DNA from: Pseudomonas mangrovi
Lineage (GTDB): Bacteria; Pseudomonadota; Gammaproteobacteria; Pseudomonadales; Pseudomonadaceae
Direction of reading: 5' to 3'
Assembly (NCBI RefSeq): GCF_003052585.1
Contig: NZ_QASN01000022.1
Location: 1 to 64,000 of the forward strand
Length of the DNA: 64,000 nucleotides
The notes under the pieces are model-generated. The model searched no databases. It worked only from the letters and a program-made list of their open reading frames with translations, and was not told where the DNA came from. Position 1 is the stretch's first letter. Each line of letters begins with the position of its first letter. Below, piece by piece: positions 38,082 through 47,456 of this stretch. The translations under genes were made by a program, and so were the position numbers.

Positions 38082-39470
38082 TCAGATGGAGGAGGGCGCG
38101 CCGCCGCCCAGCGCCTTGTAGATCGCCACGATGCCGCGATACAGGTCGACCTCGGCCTGGGCCAGGTTGTCCTCGGCGGCCAGGCGTTCGCGTTCGGCGT
38201 CCAGCAGCACAAGAAAATCCACCTCGCCTTCGCGATAGCGCACGCTGGCCTGTTCGGCGGCGGCCCGGCTGGCCTCTGCCTGGCGCATCAGGGCGAGCTG
38301 GCGCTGCTGGCGCTGGGCGTAGTCGCTGAAGGCGTTTTCCGACTCCTCCAGGGCCAGCAGCACCTGCTGCTCGTAACTGGCCAGCGCGCCGTCGGCATCG
38401 GCTTCGGCCGCGCGCAGGCGGGCCCGCACGCTGCCCAGGTCGAACGCCGCCCAGGTCAGTGACGGCGCCAGGCCCCAGGCGCCGGCATCGGCCGCACCCA
38501 GGCGCGAGCCGCGTCCGGCGGTGAAACCGAGAAAGCCGGAGAGGCTGACGCGCGGGAACAGGTCGGCTGTGGCCACGCCGATATCGGCGGTCGCCGCGGC
38601 CAGCTCACGCTCGGCCGCACGCACATCCGGACGACGCTGCAGCAGCTCGCCCGGATCGCCAATGCGGATCGACTTGGCAATCGCCGGCAGCGGCTGCGGC
38701 GCCAGGTCGAGCTGCAGCTCGCTCGGCCGCTGACCGAGCAGGGTGGCGATGCGATTGCGCGCCCGTGCCTGTTCGGCCGCAAGCATTGGCAGGCTGGCTT
38801 CGGTCGCGGCCAGGCGGGCGTCGCTGCGCAGCACGTCCAGCTCGCTGCCCACACCGGCTTCGCGCAGCTGCTCGGTGAGCTTGCGCGACTGCCGCTGGTA
38901 GTCGAGGTTCTGCCGGGCGATGCGCTCACGCAGCTGGGCGCCGCGCAGCGTGCCGTAGGCGTCCACCAGCTCGGCGATCAGGCTGACCTGCAGCTGCGCA
39001 AGCTGCGCCTCGGCGACTTCGGTGCGGGCGTCGCTGGCTTCGATCTGGCGCTGGATGCGGCCGAACAGGTCGAGCTCCCAGAGCATGTCCAGGCCCAGGT
39101 CGTAGCGCTCCTGGCGCACCCGTTCCTCGCTCAGTGGTGGCTGCTGCGCCTTGCCGAACTCGCCGGACGCACGCCCGGTGATGGTCGGCAGCTGGTCGTT
39201 GGCGGCGTCGTCGCGCAGGGCGCGGGCGGCGCGCAGCCGGGCGAAGGCAATCTGCAGTTCGCGGTTGCTGGTCAGCGACTGGCGCACCAACTGGTCCAGC
39301 ACCGGATCATCGAACTGCTGCCACCACTCGCTCTGGTAGGCGCTGCTGTCATGCAGCGCCGGCTCGATGCTGCCGAGCTGCGCAGGCTCGGTGCGCGGCG
39401 CCTGGTAGTCGGGGCCCACCGCGCAGGCGCTCAGCGCCAGGACCAGCAGGCTTGGAATCAGCGCTTTCAT
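38082..39470 (-). CDS. oprN: efflux outer-membrane lipoprotein OprN
   Basis: OprN is the TolC-family exit duct of the MexEF-OprN multidrug pump. The 462-residue product has a lipoprotein signal with LSAC (Cys16), and two repeats of the outer-membrane-factor fold, each with helical phrases such as ELQIAFARLRAARA and DIGVATADLFPRVSLSGFLGF. Its ATG overlaps the mexF stop (ATGA); the frame continues upstream inside mexF but that part is a shadow. It is last in the mexEF-oprN operon. Confidence 0.92.
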   Translation of the reverse strand: MKALIPSLLVLALSACAVGPDYQAPRTEPAQLGSIEPALHDSSAYQSEWWQQFDDPVLDQLVRQSLTSNRELQIAFARLRAARALRDDAANDQLPTITGRASGEFGKAQQPPLSEERVRQERYDLGLDMLWELDLFGRIQRQIEASDARTEVAEAQLAQLQVSLIAELVDAYGTLRGAQLRERIARQNLDYQRQSRKLTEQLREAGVGSELDVLRSDARLAATEASLPMLAAEQARARNRIATLLGQRPSELQLDLAPQPLPAIAKSIRIGDPGELLQRRPDVRAAERELAAATADIGVATADLFPRVSLSGFLGFTAGRGSRLGAADAGAWGLAPSLTWAAFDLGSVRARLRAAEADADGALASYEQQVLLALEESENAFSDYAQRQQRQLALMRQAEASRAAAEQASVRYREGEVDFLVLLDAERERLAAEDNLAQAEVDLYRGIVAIYKALGGGAPSSI

Positions 39471-42400
39471 GCATGCACCTCGTGCAGTCGGGTTGCCTGG
39501 CGCGCCTCGCGTTTCTCGACGAAGGCGCGGATCAGCACATAGAACAGTGGCGTCAACAGCAGGCCGAAGAAGGTCACCCCGAGCATCCCGCTGAACACCG
39601 CGACGCCCATCGCATGACGCATCTCGGCGCCGGCGCCGGAGGAAAGCACCAGCGGCACCACGCCCATGATGAAGGCGAAGCTGGTCATCAGGATCGGCCG
39701 CAGGCGCAGGCGGCAGGCTTCCAGTACCGCGGCGACGCGATCCAGGCCTTCCTCTTGTTTCTCCTTGGCGAACTCGACGATCAGGATGGCGTTCTTGCAC
39801 GCCAGGCCCACCAGTACGATCAGGCCGATCTGGGTGAAGATGTTGTTGTCGCCACCGGCCAGGATCACCCCGGTGATGGCCGACAGCAGCGTCATCGGCA
39901 CGATCAGGATCACCGCCAGCGGCAGGCTCCAGCTTTCGTACTGCGCCGCCAGCACCAGGAACGCCAGCAGCACGCAGAGCGGGAAGACGAAGATCGCGCT
40001 GTTGCCGGCGAGGATCTGCTGGTAGGTCAGGTCGGTCCACTCGAAGGTCATGCCGTTGGGCAGCTCCTGGGTCAGCAGTTCGGCAATCGCCGCCTCGGCC
40101 TGGCCGGAGCTGTAGCCGGGGGCCGCCGCGCCGTTGATCTCGGCGGTGAGAAAACCGTTGTAGTGCATCACCCGGTCCGGGCCCGAGCTCGGCTCGACCT
40201 TGAGGAAGGCCGACAGCGGCACCATCTCGCCACGGTTGTTGCGCACCTTGAGCTGGCCGATCTGTTCCGGCTCGAGGCGGAACTGCTGCTCGGCCTGGAC
40301 GTTGACCTGGTAGGTACGGCCGAAGCGGTTGAAGTCGTTGGCGTAGAGCGAGCCCAGGTAGATCTGCAGGGTGTCGAACACATCGCTGATCGCCACGCCG
40401 TGGATCTTCGCCTTGTCGCGGTCGATGGCGGCGTCGATCTGCGGCACGTTGACCTGGTAGCTGGTGAACAGCGACATCGGGTCCAGCTCCGGCAGCTCGC
40501 GCGCCTTGGCCAGGATGTTCTGGGTCTGCACGTAGAGCTCGTCGTAGCCAAGGCTGGCGCGATCCTGCACCTGCAGGCGGAAGCCGCCGATGGTGCCCAG
40601 GCCCTGCACCGGCGGTGGCGGGAAGATCGCCAGATACGCCTCCTGGATGCTGCCGAAGCGACCGTTGAGTTCGGCGGCGATGGCATCGGCGGACATCTCC
40701 GCGTCGGTGCGCTGGTCGAAGTCCTTCAGCGCGACGAAGACGATGCCGCTGTTCGGGCTGTTGGTGAAGCCGTTGATCGACAGGCCGGGGAAGGCCACGG
40801 TGTTCTCCACGCCCGGATGCTTGCCGGCGATCTCCGACATCTCCTTGATCACCGCTTCGGTGCGATCCAGGGTCGCGGCATCGGGCAACTGGGCGAAGGC
40901 CACCAGGTACTGCTTGTCCTGCGCCGGGACGAAGCCTGCCGGGGTATTGGCAAAGCCCAGGTAGGTCAGGCCCATCAGCCCGGCGTAGATGAACAGGGCG
41001 ATACCGCTGCCGCGCAGCACGCGCTTCACGGCGCCGACATAGCCGTGGCTGGCGCGCTCGAACAGGCGGTTGAACGGGCCGAACAGCCAGCCGCCGAACA
41101 GCCGGTCGAGCACCTTGGAAAAACCATCCTTCGGCGCGTCATGGCTCTTCAGCAGCACCGCCGCCAGCGCCGGCGACAGGGTCAGCGAGTTGAACGCCGA
41201 GATCACCGTGGAGATGGCGATGGTCAGCGCGAACTGCTGGTAGAACTGCCCAGACAGACCGGAGATGAACGCCGTGGGGATGAACACCGCGCACAGCACC
41301 AGGGCGGTGGCGACGATCGGCCCGGTGACTTCCTTCATCGCCTGGCGGGTGGCCTCCAGCGGCGTCTTGCCCAGGCCGATGTTGCGCTCGACGTTCTCCA
41401 CCACGACGATCGCGTCGTCCACCACGATGCCGATCGCCAGCACCAGGCCGAACAGCGACAGCGCGTTGAGCGAGAAGCCGAACATGTGCATCACCGCGAA
41501 GGTGCCGATCAGCGACACCGGCACCGCCACCAGCGGGATGATCGAGGCGCGCCAGGTCTGCAGGAACAGGATCACCACCAGCACCACCAGCACGATGGCT
41601 TCGAGCAGGGTGTGCACCACCGCCTCGATGGAGCCGCGCACGAAGATGGTCGGGTCGTAGACGATTTCGTAGTCCACACCCTGGGGGAAGTTCTGCTTCA
41701 GCTCGCTCATCCGCTCGCGCACCGCGTCGGAGATCTCGATGGCGTTGGAGCCGGGCCGCTGGAACACCGGCATCGCCACCGCCGGCTTGTTGTTCAGCAG
41801 CGAGCGCAGCGCGTACTGGCTGGAACCCAACTCGATCCGCGCGATGTCGCGCAGGCGGGTGATCTCGCCGTCATCGCTGGCCCGCACGATGATGTTCTCG
41901 AACTCCTCCTCGCTGACCAGGCGCCCCTGGGTGTTGATCGACAGCTGGAAGCTGTTGCCGGCATTGGCCGGTGGCGCGCCGAGCGAGCCGGCGGCGACCT
42001 GGCGGTTCTGCTCGCGGATCGCCGCGACCACGTCGCTGGCGGTGAGGTTGCGCGAGGCGACCTTGTGCGGATCGAGCCAGACGCGCAGCGAGTAGTTGCC
42101 CAGGCCGAACAGCTGCACGTCGCCCACGCCATCCAGCCGCGCCAGCTCGTCCTTGACGTTGAGCGCGGCGTAGTTGGACAGGTAGAGCATGTCGTAGCGA
42201 TCGTCCGGCGAGATCAGGTGCACCACCATGGTCAGGTCGGGCGAGGCCTTGTCGACGGTCACGCCGAGCCGCTGCACCTCGGTCGGCAAAGTCGGCATGG
42301 TCCGGGTCACGCGGTTCTGCACCTGCACCTGGGCGTTGTCCAGGTCGGTGCCGAGGGCGAAGGTGATGGTCAGCGTCAGGTTGCCGTCGGCGGTGCCCTG

Positions 42401-42646
42401 GGAGGACATGTAGAGCATGCCCTCGACTCCGGTGATCGCCTGTTCCAGCGGCGAGGCGACGGTCTCGCCGATCACCTTGGGGTTGGCGCCGGGGAAGGCG
42501 GCACGCACCACCACGGTGGGCGGCACCACTTCCGGGTATTCGCTGATCGGCAGCTGGAACAGCGACAGCGCCCCGGCAATCAGGATCAGCAGCGAAAGCA
42601 CCGCGGCGAAGATCGGCCGGCGGATGAAGAATTGCGAGAAGTTCAT
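39467..42646 (-). CDS. mexF: RND multidrug efflux permease MexF
   Basis: MexF is the proton-driven inner-membrane pump that exports chloramphenicol, fluoroquinolones and trimethoprim in P. aeruginosa. The 1059-residue HAE1-type protein starts MNFSQFFIRRPIFAAVLSL, has twelve membrane helices, two periplasmic pore loops and the proton-relay helix LAIGIVVDDAIVVVEN with paired Asp. The sequence reads as MexF throughout and lies between mexE and oprN, 15 bp after mexE. Confidence 0.95.
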   Translation of the reverse strand: MNFSQFFIRRPIFAAVLSLLILIAGALSLFQLPISEYPEVVPPTVVVRAAFPGANPKVIGETVASPLEQAITGVEGMLYMSSQGTADGNLTLTITFALGTDLDNAQVQVQNRVTRTMPTLPTEVQRLGVTVDKASPDLTMVVHLISPDDRYDMLYLSNYAALNVKDELARLDGVGDVQLFGLGNYSLRVWLDPHKVASRNLTASDVVAAIREQNRQVAAGSLGAPPANAGNSFQLSINTQGRLVSEEEFENIIVRASDDGEITRLRDIARIELGSSQYALRSLLNNKPAVAMPVFQRPGSNAIEISDAVRERMSELKQNFPQGVDYEIVYDPTIFVRGSIEAVVHTLLEAIVLVVLVVILFLQTWRASIIPLVAVPVSLIGTFAVMHMFGFSLNALSLFGLVLAIGIVVDDAIVVVENVERNIGLGKTPLEATRQAMKEVTGPIVATALVLCAVFIPTAFISGLSGQFYQQFALTIAISTVISAFNSLTLSPALAAVLLKSHDAPKDGFSKVLDRLFGGWLFGPFNRLFERASHGYVGAVKRVLRGSGIALFIYAGLMGLTYLGFANTPAGFVPAQDKQYLVAFAQLPDAATLDRTEAVIKEMSEIAGKHPGVENTVAFPGLSINGFTNSPNSGIVFVALKDFDQRTDAEMSADAIAAELNGRFGSIQEAYLAIFPPPPVQGLGTIGGFRLQVQDRASLGYDELYVQTQNILAKARELPELDPMSLFTSYQVNVPQIDAAIDRDKAKIHGVAISDVFDTLQIYLGSLYANDFNRFGRTYQVNVQAEQQFRLEPEQIGQLKVRNNRGEMVPLSAFLKVEPSSGPDRVMHYNGFLTAEINGAAAPGYSSGQAEAAIAELLTQELPNGMTFEWTDLTYQQILAGNSAIFVFPLCVLLAFLVLAAQYESWSLPLAVILIVPMTLLSAITGVILAGGDNNIFTQIGLIVLVGLACKNAILIVEFAKEKQEEGLDRVAAVLEACRLRLRPILMTSFAFIMGVVPLVLSSGAGAEMRHAMGVAVFSGMLGVTFFGLLLTPLFYVLIRAFVEKREARQATRLHEVHA

Positions 42647-42661
42647 CGTCGTTGTCCTGTA

Positions 42662-43900
42662 TCAGCCGCGGGGCGTGCGGGCGGGGCGAGCGATCTGCTC
42701 GACCATCTGCGGGGCGCTGCGGGCTTGCACCGCGCGGCGCTGGCTGGCCAGGGCTGCGAGGGTGGCTTCGCTGGCCATGGGCACCGCCTGCGGGTCGACC
42801 ACGGCGCCGGGGGTCACCCGCTGCAGGCCGTTGACCACGATGCGCTCGCCACCTTGCAGGCCCTTGCGCACGATGCGCAGGCCTTCCAGCTTCGGCCCGG
42901 TCTCGATGGCGCGGTAGGCCACGCTGTTGTCCTCGCCGAGCACCAGGACGAATTTCTTGCCCAGGTCGGTGCCGATGGCCGCATCGCTGATCAGCGTGCC
43001 GTCGTAGGCGCGGCTGCCGACCAGCTTCAGGCGCACGTAGAGGCCGGGGGCGAAGCGTCCGTCGGCGTTGTCGAACACCGCGCGGCCACGGATGGTGCCG
43101 GTGCGCGGGTTGACCTGGTTGTCGAGAAAGTCCAGCTGGCCCAGGTGCGGGTAGCCGTCCTCGCTGGACAGCCCCAGGTACACCGGGCTGGCATCGCGCA
43201 CCTGGCCGCCGTTGTCGCGGGCCAGGTCCAGGTACTTGAGGAACAGGCGCTCGTCGGCGTCGAAGTAGGCGTACACCCGGTCGGTGGAAACCAGGCTGGT
43301 CAGCAGCGTCTCGCCGGCATTCACCAGGTTGCCGGCGGTGACTTCGGCGCGGCTCACGCGGCCGTCGATGGGCGCGGTAATGCGGGTGAACGACAGGTTC
43401 AGCCGGGCGTTATCCAGCTGCGCCTGGATCGCCGCCAGCGCCGCCTTGGCTTCGACTGCGGCACTGGCGCGGGCATCGGCCAGCTCGCTGGAGATGGCAT
43501 TGCTCTGGCGCAGACGCTCGCCGCGGCGTGCTTCATTGACTGCCCGACCATGATTGGCGCGCGCCTGCTCCAGCTGCGCCTGCAGCCGGGCGACCTCGGC
43601 CTGGAACGGCCGCGGATCAATCTGGAACAGCAACTGGCCTTTCTTCACCAGGCTGCCCTCGTCGAAGCTCACCGTGTCGACGTAGCCGGAAACCCGCGGG
43701 CGGATCTGCACCGACTCCGGCGCCTCGAGGCGGCCGCTGAGCTCGTCCCATTCATTGATCGGTTGCTGGATGGCTTCGGCGACGCTGACCTGCGCCGGCG
43801 GCATCTGCGCGCTGGCTTCAGGTGCGCGTTCGCAGGCGGCCAGGGCGAGGAGGAGGGTCAGCGCAAGAGGGGCGCGCCAGAGAAGGGATGACTGTTCCAT
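42662..43900 (-). CDS. mexE: RND periplasmic adaptor MexE
   Basis: MexE is the lipoprotein adaptor that joins MexF to OprN. The 412-residue product has a lipobox LAAC (Cys23), a barrel-sandwich/lipoyl domain (RPRVSGYVDTVSFDEGSLV), a helical hairpin and beta-barrel domains. It heads the operon; a candidate MexT site lies 78 bp upstream of its ATG. Confidence 0.95.
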   Translation of the reverse strand: MEQSSLLWRAPLALTLLLALAACERAPEASAQMPPAQVSVAEAIQQPINEWDELSGRLEAPESVQIRPRVSGYVDTVSFDEGSLVKKGQLLFQIDPRPFQAEVARLQAQLEQARANHGRAVNEARRGERLRQSNAISSELADARASAAVEAKAALAAIQAQLDNARLNLSFTRITAPIDGRVSRAEVTAGNLVNAGETLLTSLVSTDRVYAYFDADERLFLKYLDLARDNGGQVRDASPVYLGLSSEDGYPHLGQLDFLDNQVNPRTGTIRGRAVFDNADGRFAPGLYVRLKLVGSRAYDGTLISDAAIGTDLGKKFVLVLGEDNSVAYRAIETGPKLEGLRIVRKGLQGGERIVVNGLQRVTPGAVVDPQAVPMASEATLAALASQRRAVQARSAPQMVEQIARPARTPRG

Positions 43901-43977
43901 GAGAGATTCCGCCAGTCGGATGGATGACCGGCGGAAGTCTGCGACGGGCGTTGGCGAGGCACGAATCGAACGCCGCG

Positions 43978-44001
43978 AAGGTGATTATCATTCGGAATGA
44001 T
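43978..44001 (-). promoter_or_regulatory. candidate MexT box upstream of mexE
   Basis: Read on the minus strand this is ATCA-N5-AATGAT-N4-ACCTT, close to the published MexT nod-box ATCA-N5-GTCGAT-N4-ACYAT: the ATCA is exact, the GAT of the centre is kept, and the last block has four of five bases. It is 78 bp upstream of the mexE start. The rest of the 246-bp mexE-mexT gap (43901-44146) shows nothing else. Confidence 0.55.
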
Positions 44002-44146
44002 GGATTGGCGGCTTGCCATCATCGCGACGCGAGTGACAACGCACTGGGAAATCGCAGGAAAGGCAGCGAGCGAAGGTCCGAGCAGGCCCGCCGCAAGCCT
44101 GATCTCAATCACGCCAGGGCAAGTGCAGCACTGTTCAGACGCCTGC

Positions 44147-45064
44147 TCAGGCGAGGCTCGCCGGATCGGCGCAGAACATCTGGATGCGCGAGCGCAACCA
44201 GCGCTCGGCCGGGTCGTTGTCCTGGGCGCCGGGCCAGACCATGTGCAACTCGAACGACGGCGAGGCCATGGGCAGCGGCTCGGCGCGCACCCCGCCACCG
44301 GCGGTGAGCACCGCAGCGGCGTAGTCCGGCACGGTGGCGACGATGTCGGTGCCGGCGAGCAGCGTCGCCAGGCCGTTGAACTGTGGCACCGCCAGCACCA
44401 CGCGGCGCTTGCAGCCGACCTTGGCCAGCTCCTCGTCGATGAAACCGCTGAGGTCGCCGGCGTAGGACACCAGCGCGTGCGGCCGGGCGCAGTAGTCGTC
44501 CAGGCTCAGTTGCCCGGGCACGCTGTCGGCGCGCAGCAGCTTGGGCAGGCTGCGGCGCAGCACCTTGCGCTTGGCGTTGGCCGGCAGCTCCTCGGTGTGG
44601 CTCACGCCCACGGAAATCTCGCCGGATGCCAGCAGGCCCGGCATCAGCAGGTAATTGGCACGGCGCACCACCAGCGCCACACCGGGCGCCTCGGCGCGCA
44701 GGCGGCGCAGCAGCGGCGGCAGCAGGGCGAATTCGACATCATCGGAAAGGCCGACACGAAATACCGCGGTGCTGGTGGCGGGGTTGAAGTCGGTGGCGCG
44801 GCTGACGGCGGTGGAGATCGAATCCAGCGCAGGCGAGAGCAGGGCGAAGATCTCGCGGGCCCGCGCGGTCGGCTCCATGCTGCGCCCGGTACGCACGAAC
44901 AGCGGATCGTCGAACAGCGTGCGCAGGCGGGCGAGGGCGGCGCTGATCGCCGGCTGGCCGAGAAAGAGTTTTTCCGCTGCCCGGGTCACGCTGCGCTCGT
45001 GCATCAGCGTCTCGAACACGATGAGCATGTTGAGATCGACGCGGCGCAGGTCGTTGCGGTTCAT
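44147..45064 (-). CDS. mexT: LysR-type activator MexT
   Basis: MexT activates mexEF-oprN and mexS. The 305-residue product starts MNRNDLRRVDLNMLIVFE and follows the P. aeruginosa protein nearly residue for residue through the HTH (EKLFLGQPAISAALARLR) and much of the effector domain (SDDVEFALLPPLLRR, VPQFNGLATLLAGTDI). The start at 45064 gives the family length; an in-frame extension to 45157 lies in the promoter region. The gene looks intact, without the 8-bp insertion or frameshift that silences mexT in some laboratory P. aeruginosa strains. Confidence 0.95.
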   Translation of the reverse strand: MNRNDLRRVDLNMLIVFETLMHERSVTRAAEKLFLGQPAISAALARLRTLFDDPLFVRTGRSMEPTARAREIFALLSPALDSISTAVSRATDFNPATSTAVFRVGLSDDVEFALLPPLLRRLRAEAPGVALVVRRANYLLMPGLLASGEISVGVSHTEELPANAKRKVLRRSLPKLLRADSVPGQLSLDDYCARPHALVSYAGDLSGFIDEELAKVGCKRRVVLAVPQFNGLATLLAGTDIVATVPDYAAAVLTAGGGVRAEPLPMASPSFELHMVWPGAQDNDPAERWLRSRIQMFCADPASLA

Positions 45065-45152
45065 GCAGAGCATTCCATCGGAAATGCTGCGCACGTTGCG
45101 ACGGCCCGGCCGCCTCGTCAAGAGCCCTCTGCGGGCGGCGCACGGTCGTTCC

Positions 45153-45176
45153 ATCATCGCTGGGCATGATGACTAT
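45153..45176 (+). promoter_or_regulatory. candidate MexT box upstream of mexS
   Basis: ATCA-TCGCT-GGGCAT-GATG-ACTAT matches the MexT nod-box ATCA-N5-GTCGAT-N4-ACYAT at both outer blocks and at three or four centre bases. It lies in the mexT-mexS intergenic region, 74 bp before the mexS ATG, where MexT is known to activate mexS in P. aeruginosa. Confidence 0.65.
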
Positions 45177-45250
45177 TGATCCACGCGGTTGGCAGGGCCC
45201 GGACAGCCCGGATAGAGTGCGCCCCATATCGATCCATGGCGAGGTAGCAG

Positions 45251-46288
45251 ATGTCCCGCGTGATCCGCTTTCACCAGTTCGGCGATGCCAGCGTGCTGCG
45301 CCTGGAGGAGTTGCCTACTCCGCAACCCGGTCCGGGCGAGGTGCTGGTACGTACCCAGGCACTGGGCGTCAGCTGGTACGACGTGCTCTGGCGCCAGAGC
45401 CTGGTGCCGGACCAGCTGCCGCAACTGCCCTGCGGCGTCGGCAGCGAACTGGCCGGGGTGGTCGAGGCGGTCGGCCCCGGCGTGAGCGGCTTCGAACCGG
45501 GCATGGCGGTGGCCAGCTTCCCGACCTTCAGCCCGAACCAGTACCCGACCTGGGGCGACTACGTCCTGCGTCCGGCCAGTGCGCTGATCGCCTACCCGAG
45601 CGTGCTGACTCCCGAGCAGGCGGCGATTCACTACTGCTCCTACATGCTGGCCTACTTCGCCCTGGTGGAGCTGGCGCAGCTGCAACCCGGCCAGCGCGTG
45701 CTGATCACCGAGGCGGCCAACTGCCTGGCGCCACAAGTGCTGCAGATGGCCAAGGCGCTCGGCGCCCAGGTCGTGGCGGCGACCAGCATCGGCGACAGCG
45801 CGCCCTTTTTGCGCGAGCTGGGCGCCGACCACATCATCGATACCGAAACCCAGGACCTGGTTCTGGAAGTGGAGCGCATCACCGGCGGGCAGGGCGTCGA
45901 GATCGTCCTCGACCAGTGCGCCGGCCCGCAGATGAAACTGCTCGGCGACGTTGCCGCCGCGCGCGGCAAGCTGATCATCTACGGCGTACACGGCGGCAAC
46001 GACGCCACCTTCCCGGCCTGCGCGGCATTCAAAAAGCACCTGCAGATCCACCGCCACTGCGTACTCGACTTCACCGGCCAGCCCGAGCTGGGCCTTGAGC
46101 GCAACGCCGCTGCCGTGGACGCCGCCCTGGCCCGCATCAACCAGCTGACCGAAGCCGGCCTGCTGAAAGCACCCATCGCCAGGACCTTCGCCTTCGAAGA
46201 CTTCGTCGCCGCCAACCTGTACATGGAGACGTGTCCGGCGGGCGGGCGGGTGGTGATGAGGGTTGGGGTGGATGGGGTTGAGGGCTGA
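45251..46288 (+). CDS. mexS: MexS, zinc-type alcohol dehydrogenase/quinone oxidoreductase-like protein
   Basis: MexS is a medium-chain dehydrogenase whose loss turns on MexEF-OprN in P. aeruginosa, probably by letting a toxic electrophile or disulfide-stress signal reach MexT. The 345-residue product has a GroES-like N-terminal domain (PQPGPGEVLVRTQALGVSWYD) and a Rossmann domain. The usual GxGxxG or AxxxxG dinucleotide loop reads ITEAANCLAPQVLQMAKALGA, so nucleotide binding may be unusual. It is divergent from mexT, as in P. aeruginosa (PA2491-PA2492). Confidence 0.9.
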   Translation: MSRVIRFHQFGDASVLRLEELPTPQPGPGEVLVRTQALGVSWYDVLWRQSLVPDQLPQLPCGVGSELAGVVEAVGPGVSGFEPGMAVASFPTFSPNQYPTWGDYVLRPASALIAYPSVLTPEQAAIHYCSYMLAYFALVELAQLQPGQRVLITEAANCLAPQVLQMAKALGAQVVAATSIGDSAPFLRELGADHIIDTETQDLVLEVERITGGQGVEIVLDQCAGPQMKLLGDVAAARGKLIIYGVHGGNDATFPACAAFKKHLQIHRHCVLDFTGQPELGLERNAAAVDAALARINQLTEAGLLKAPIARTFAFEDFVAANLYMETCPAGGRVVMRVGVDGVEG

Positions 46289-46343
46289 AGCGATGCCCAG
46301 CGTTAGCTGGGAATAAATCCGTCCTCAGCTGGATTGACACGCT

Positions 46344-47309
46344 ATGGAGCTTACGAAGCGCAATCACTACAACCCCTGCTTCTGGACGGCGCTCTGGAAC
46401 GCCTCCTACTACGAAAAGGTGGTGGCTGGTCTTGTTTCTGATGACCTGGCGCGCAAACAGGTCGTTCACGCCCTCAACGCTAAGTCGAAAAAAATTTACC
46501 CAACGACGGTCGAGCGGGTGCACTACGACAAAAACTTGGGGATCGCCGAGATAACCAAGCTTGCCGCGGAAGATTTTGTACGGCGCCACCACCCTGATCG
46601 GTGCGAACGGTTTCTCGCGGAGAGCGCGACGGCCTCTTACCCGGTCTACCTCGACTTCGAGAACATTCTTTCGGGTATTGAGGCGACACCCGCGTACCGA
46701 GCCTTGCTCAAGGTCGCTACCACTCAAGCTGTCGAGAATCTGATTGAAAAGTCCTATCTCGCATCGTTCGTGGTGCTCCAGAACCTACGCAGTCACTCGA
46801 TGATGAACGCCATGATTGACTGGCACGAAGAGACTGGCAGCGAGAAATTTGAGCACTTGGTGACACTCAAATGGATGCTGAGCGATCCGCACTTCCTCTT
46901 CCGGCTGGTTCATCCATTGGTTTCCTCTCAGTGGGTACTCCACAAATCCGCCGAGCATTGCCTCCCACTCTGTGATTCACCAATCCTCGTGCAACCAACA
47001 AGCGTGATGGTCGCTCTTTCCCCTCGATTGTTGCTTGAAATACACACAGACACGCCTGCGCCAGAAGACGCGATGCCTATTTCGCAGAAGATGAGGGACG
47101 AAAGGCTGGAAGAACATCGCGTGCGGACTATCGGCAACACGTTTCGAGAGATCATTGGTGAGTCGAAGCAGCTCGAAAGATTGAGCGCCAGTTCTGAGTT
47201 TCAAGCTCGAAGCGAGTTGATGAAAGACGTCAAACGCTACAACACGTTGGTCAGGGCAGCAGGCAATCGAGAGCTATGGCATCTGAACGTATATGCCAAT
47301 CGTCGATAG
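46344..47309 (+). CDS. DUF4238 domain protein
   Basis: The 321-residue protein begins with the DUF4238 pattern KRNHYNPCFWTALWN and has the following conserved FDRRLGKIYPT-like segment (KSKKIYPTTVERVHYDKNLG). Members are of unknown function, are patchily distributed and often lie in accessory regions. Base composition drops here relative to the mex genes, and degenerate GAATAAATCCGTCC and AAATAAATCTGTCCCC motifs flank the gene, so it is probably acquired DNA. Confidence 0.75.
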   Translation: MELTKRNHYNPCFWTALWNASYYEKVVAGLVSDDLARKQVVHALNAKSKKIYPTTVERVHYDKNLGIAEITKLAAEDFVRRHHPDRCERFLAESATASYPVYLDFENILSGIEATPAYRALLKVATTQAVENLIEKSYLASFVVLQNLRSHSMMNAMIDWHEETGSEKFEHLVTLKWMLSDPHFLFRLVHPLVSSQWVLHKSAEHCLPLCDSPILVQPTSVMVALSPRLLLEIHTDTPAPEDAMPISQKMRDERLEEHRVRTIGNTFREIIGESKQLERLSASSEFQARSELMKDVKRYNTLVRAAGNRELWHLNVYANRR

Positions 47310-47367
47310 CGGGGGAGGCTTAGGGAATAAAGTGGCGGATATATTTTTCGAATTTTTTGTCTTCAGT

Positions 47368-47388
47368 AAATAAATCTGTCCCCTTTAA
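47368..47388 (+). repeat. AAATAAATCTGTCCCCTTTAA motif, copy 1
   Basis: A short AT-rich plus CTGTCCCC motif recurs at 47781-47799 and 60337-60357, with weaker forms at 46311-46326, 56341-56356 and 58281-58296. It brackets the small gene at 47457. I take it as a trace of a dispersed element; its nature is unknown. Confidence 0.5.
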
Positions 47389-47456
47389 TTTTTTGAAAAT
47401 AAATTATGGCCCCTTAAGTCGTTTAACGAGTAGCGGTAAAGGGTGGGGTGGGGAAA

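Noticed and set aside
39471..40040. N-terminal extension of the oprN frame
   Set aside because: It lies inside mexF in another frame; the lipoprotein signal begins at 39470, overlapping the mexF stop.
39452..43891. 1479-aa open frame on the plus strand
   Set aside because: It runs antisense across mexF and mexE, is extremely His/Gln/Arg/Asp-rich from GC-biased antisense codons, and has no family features.
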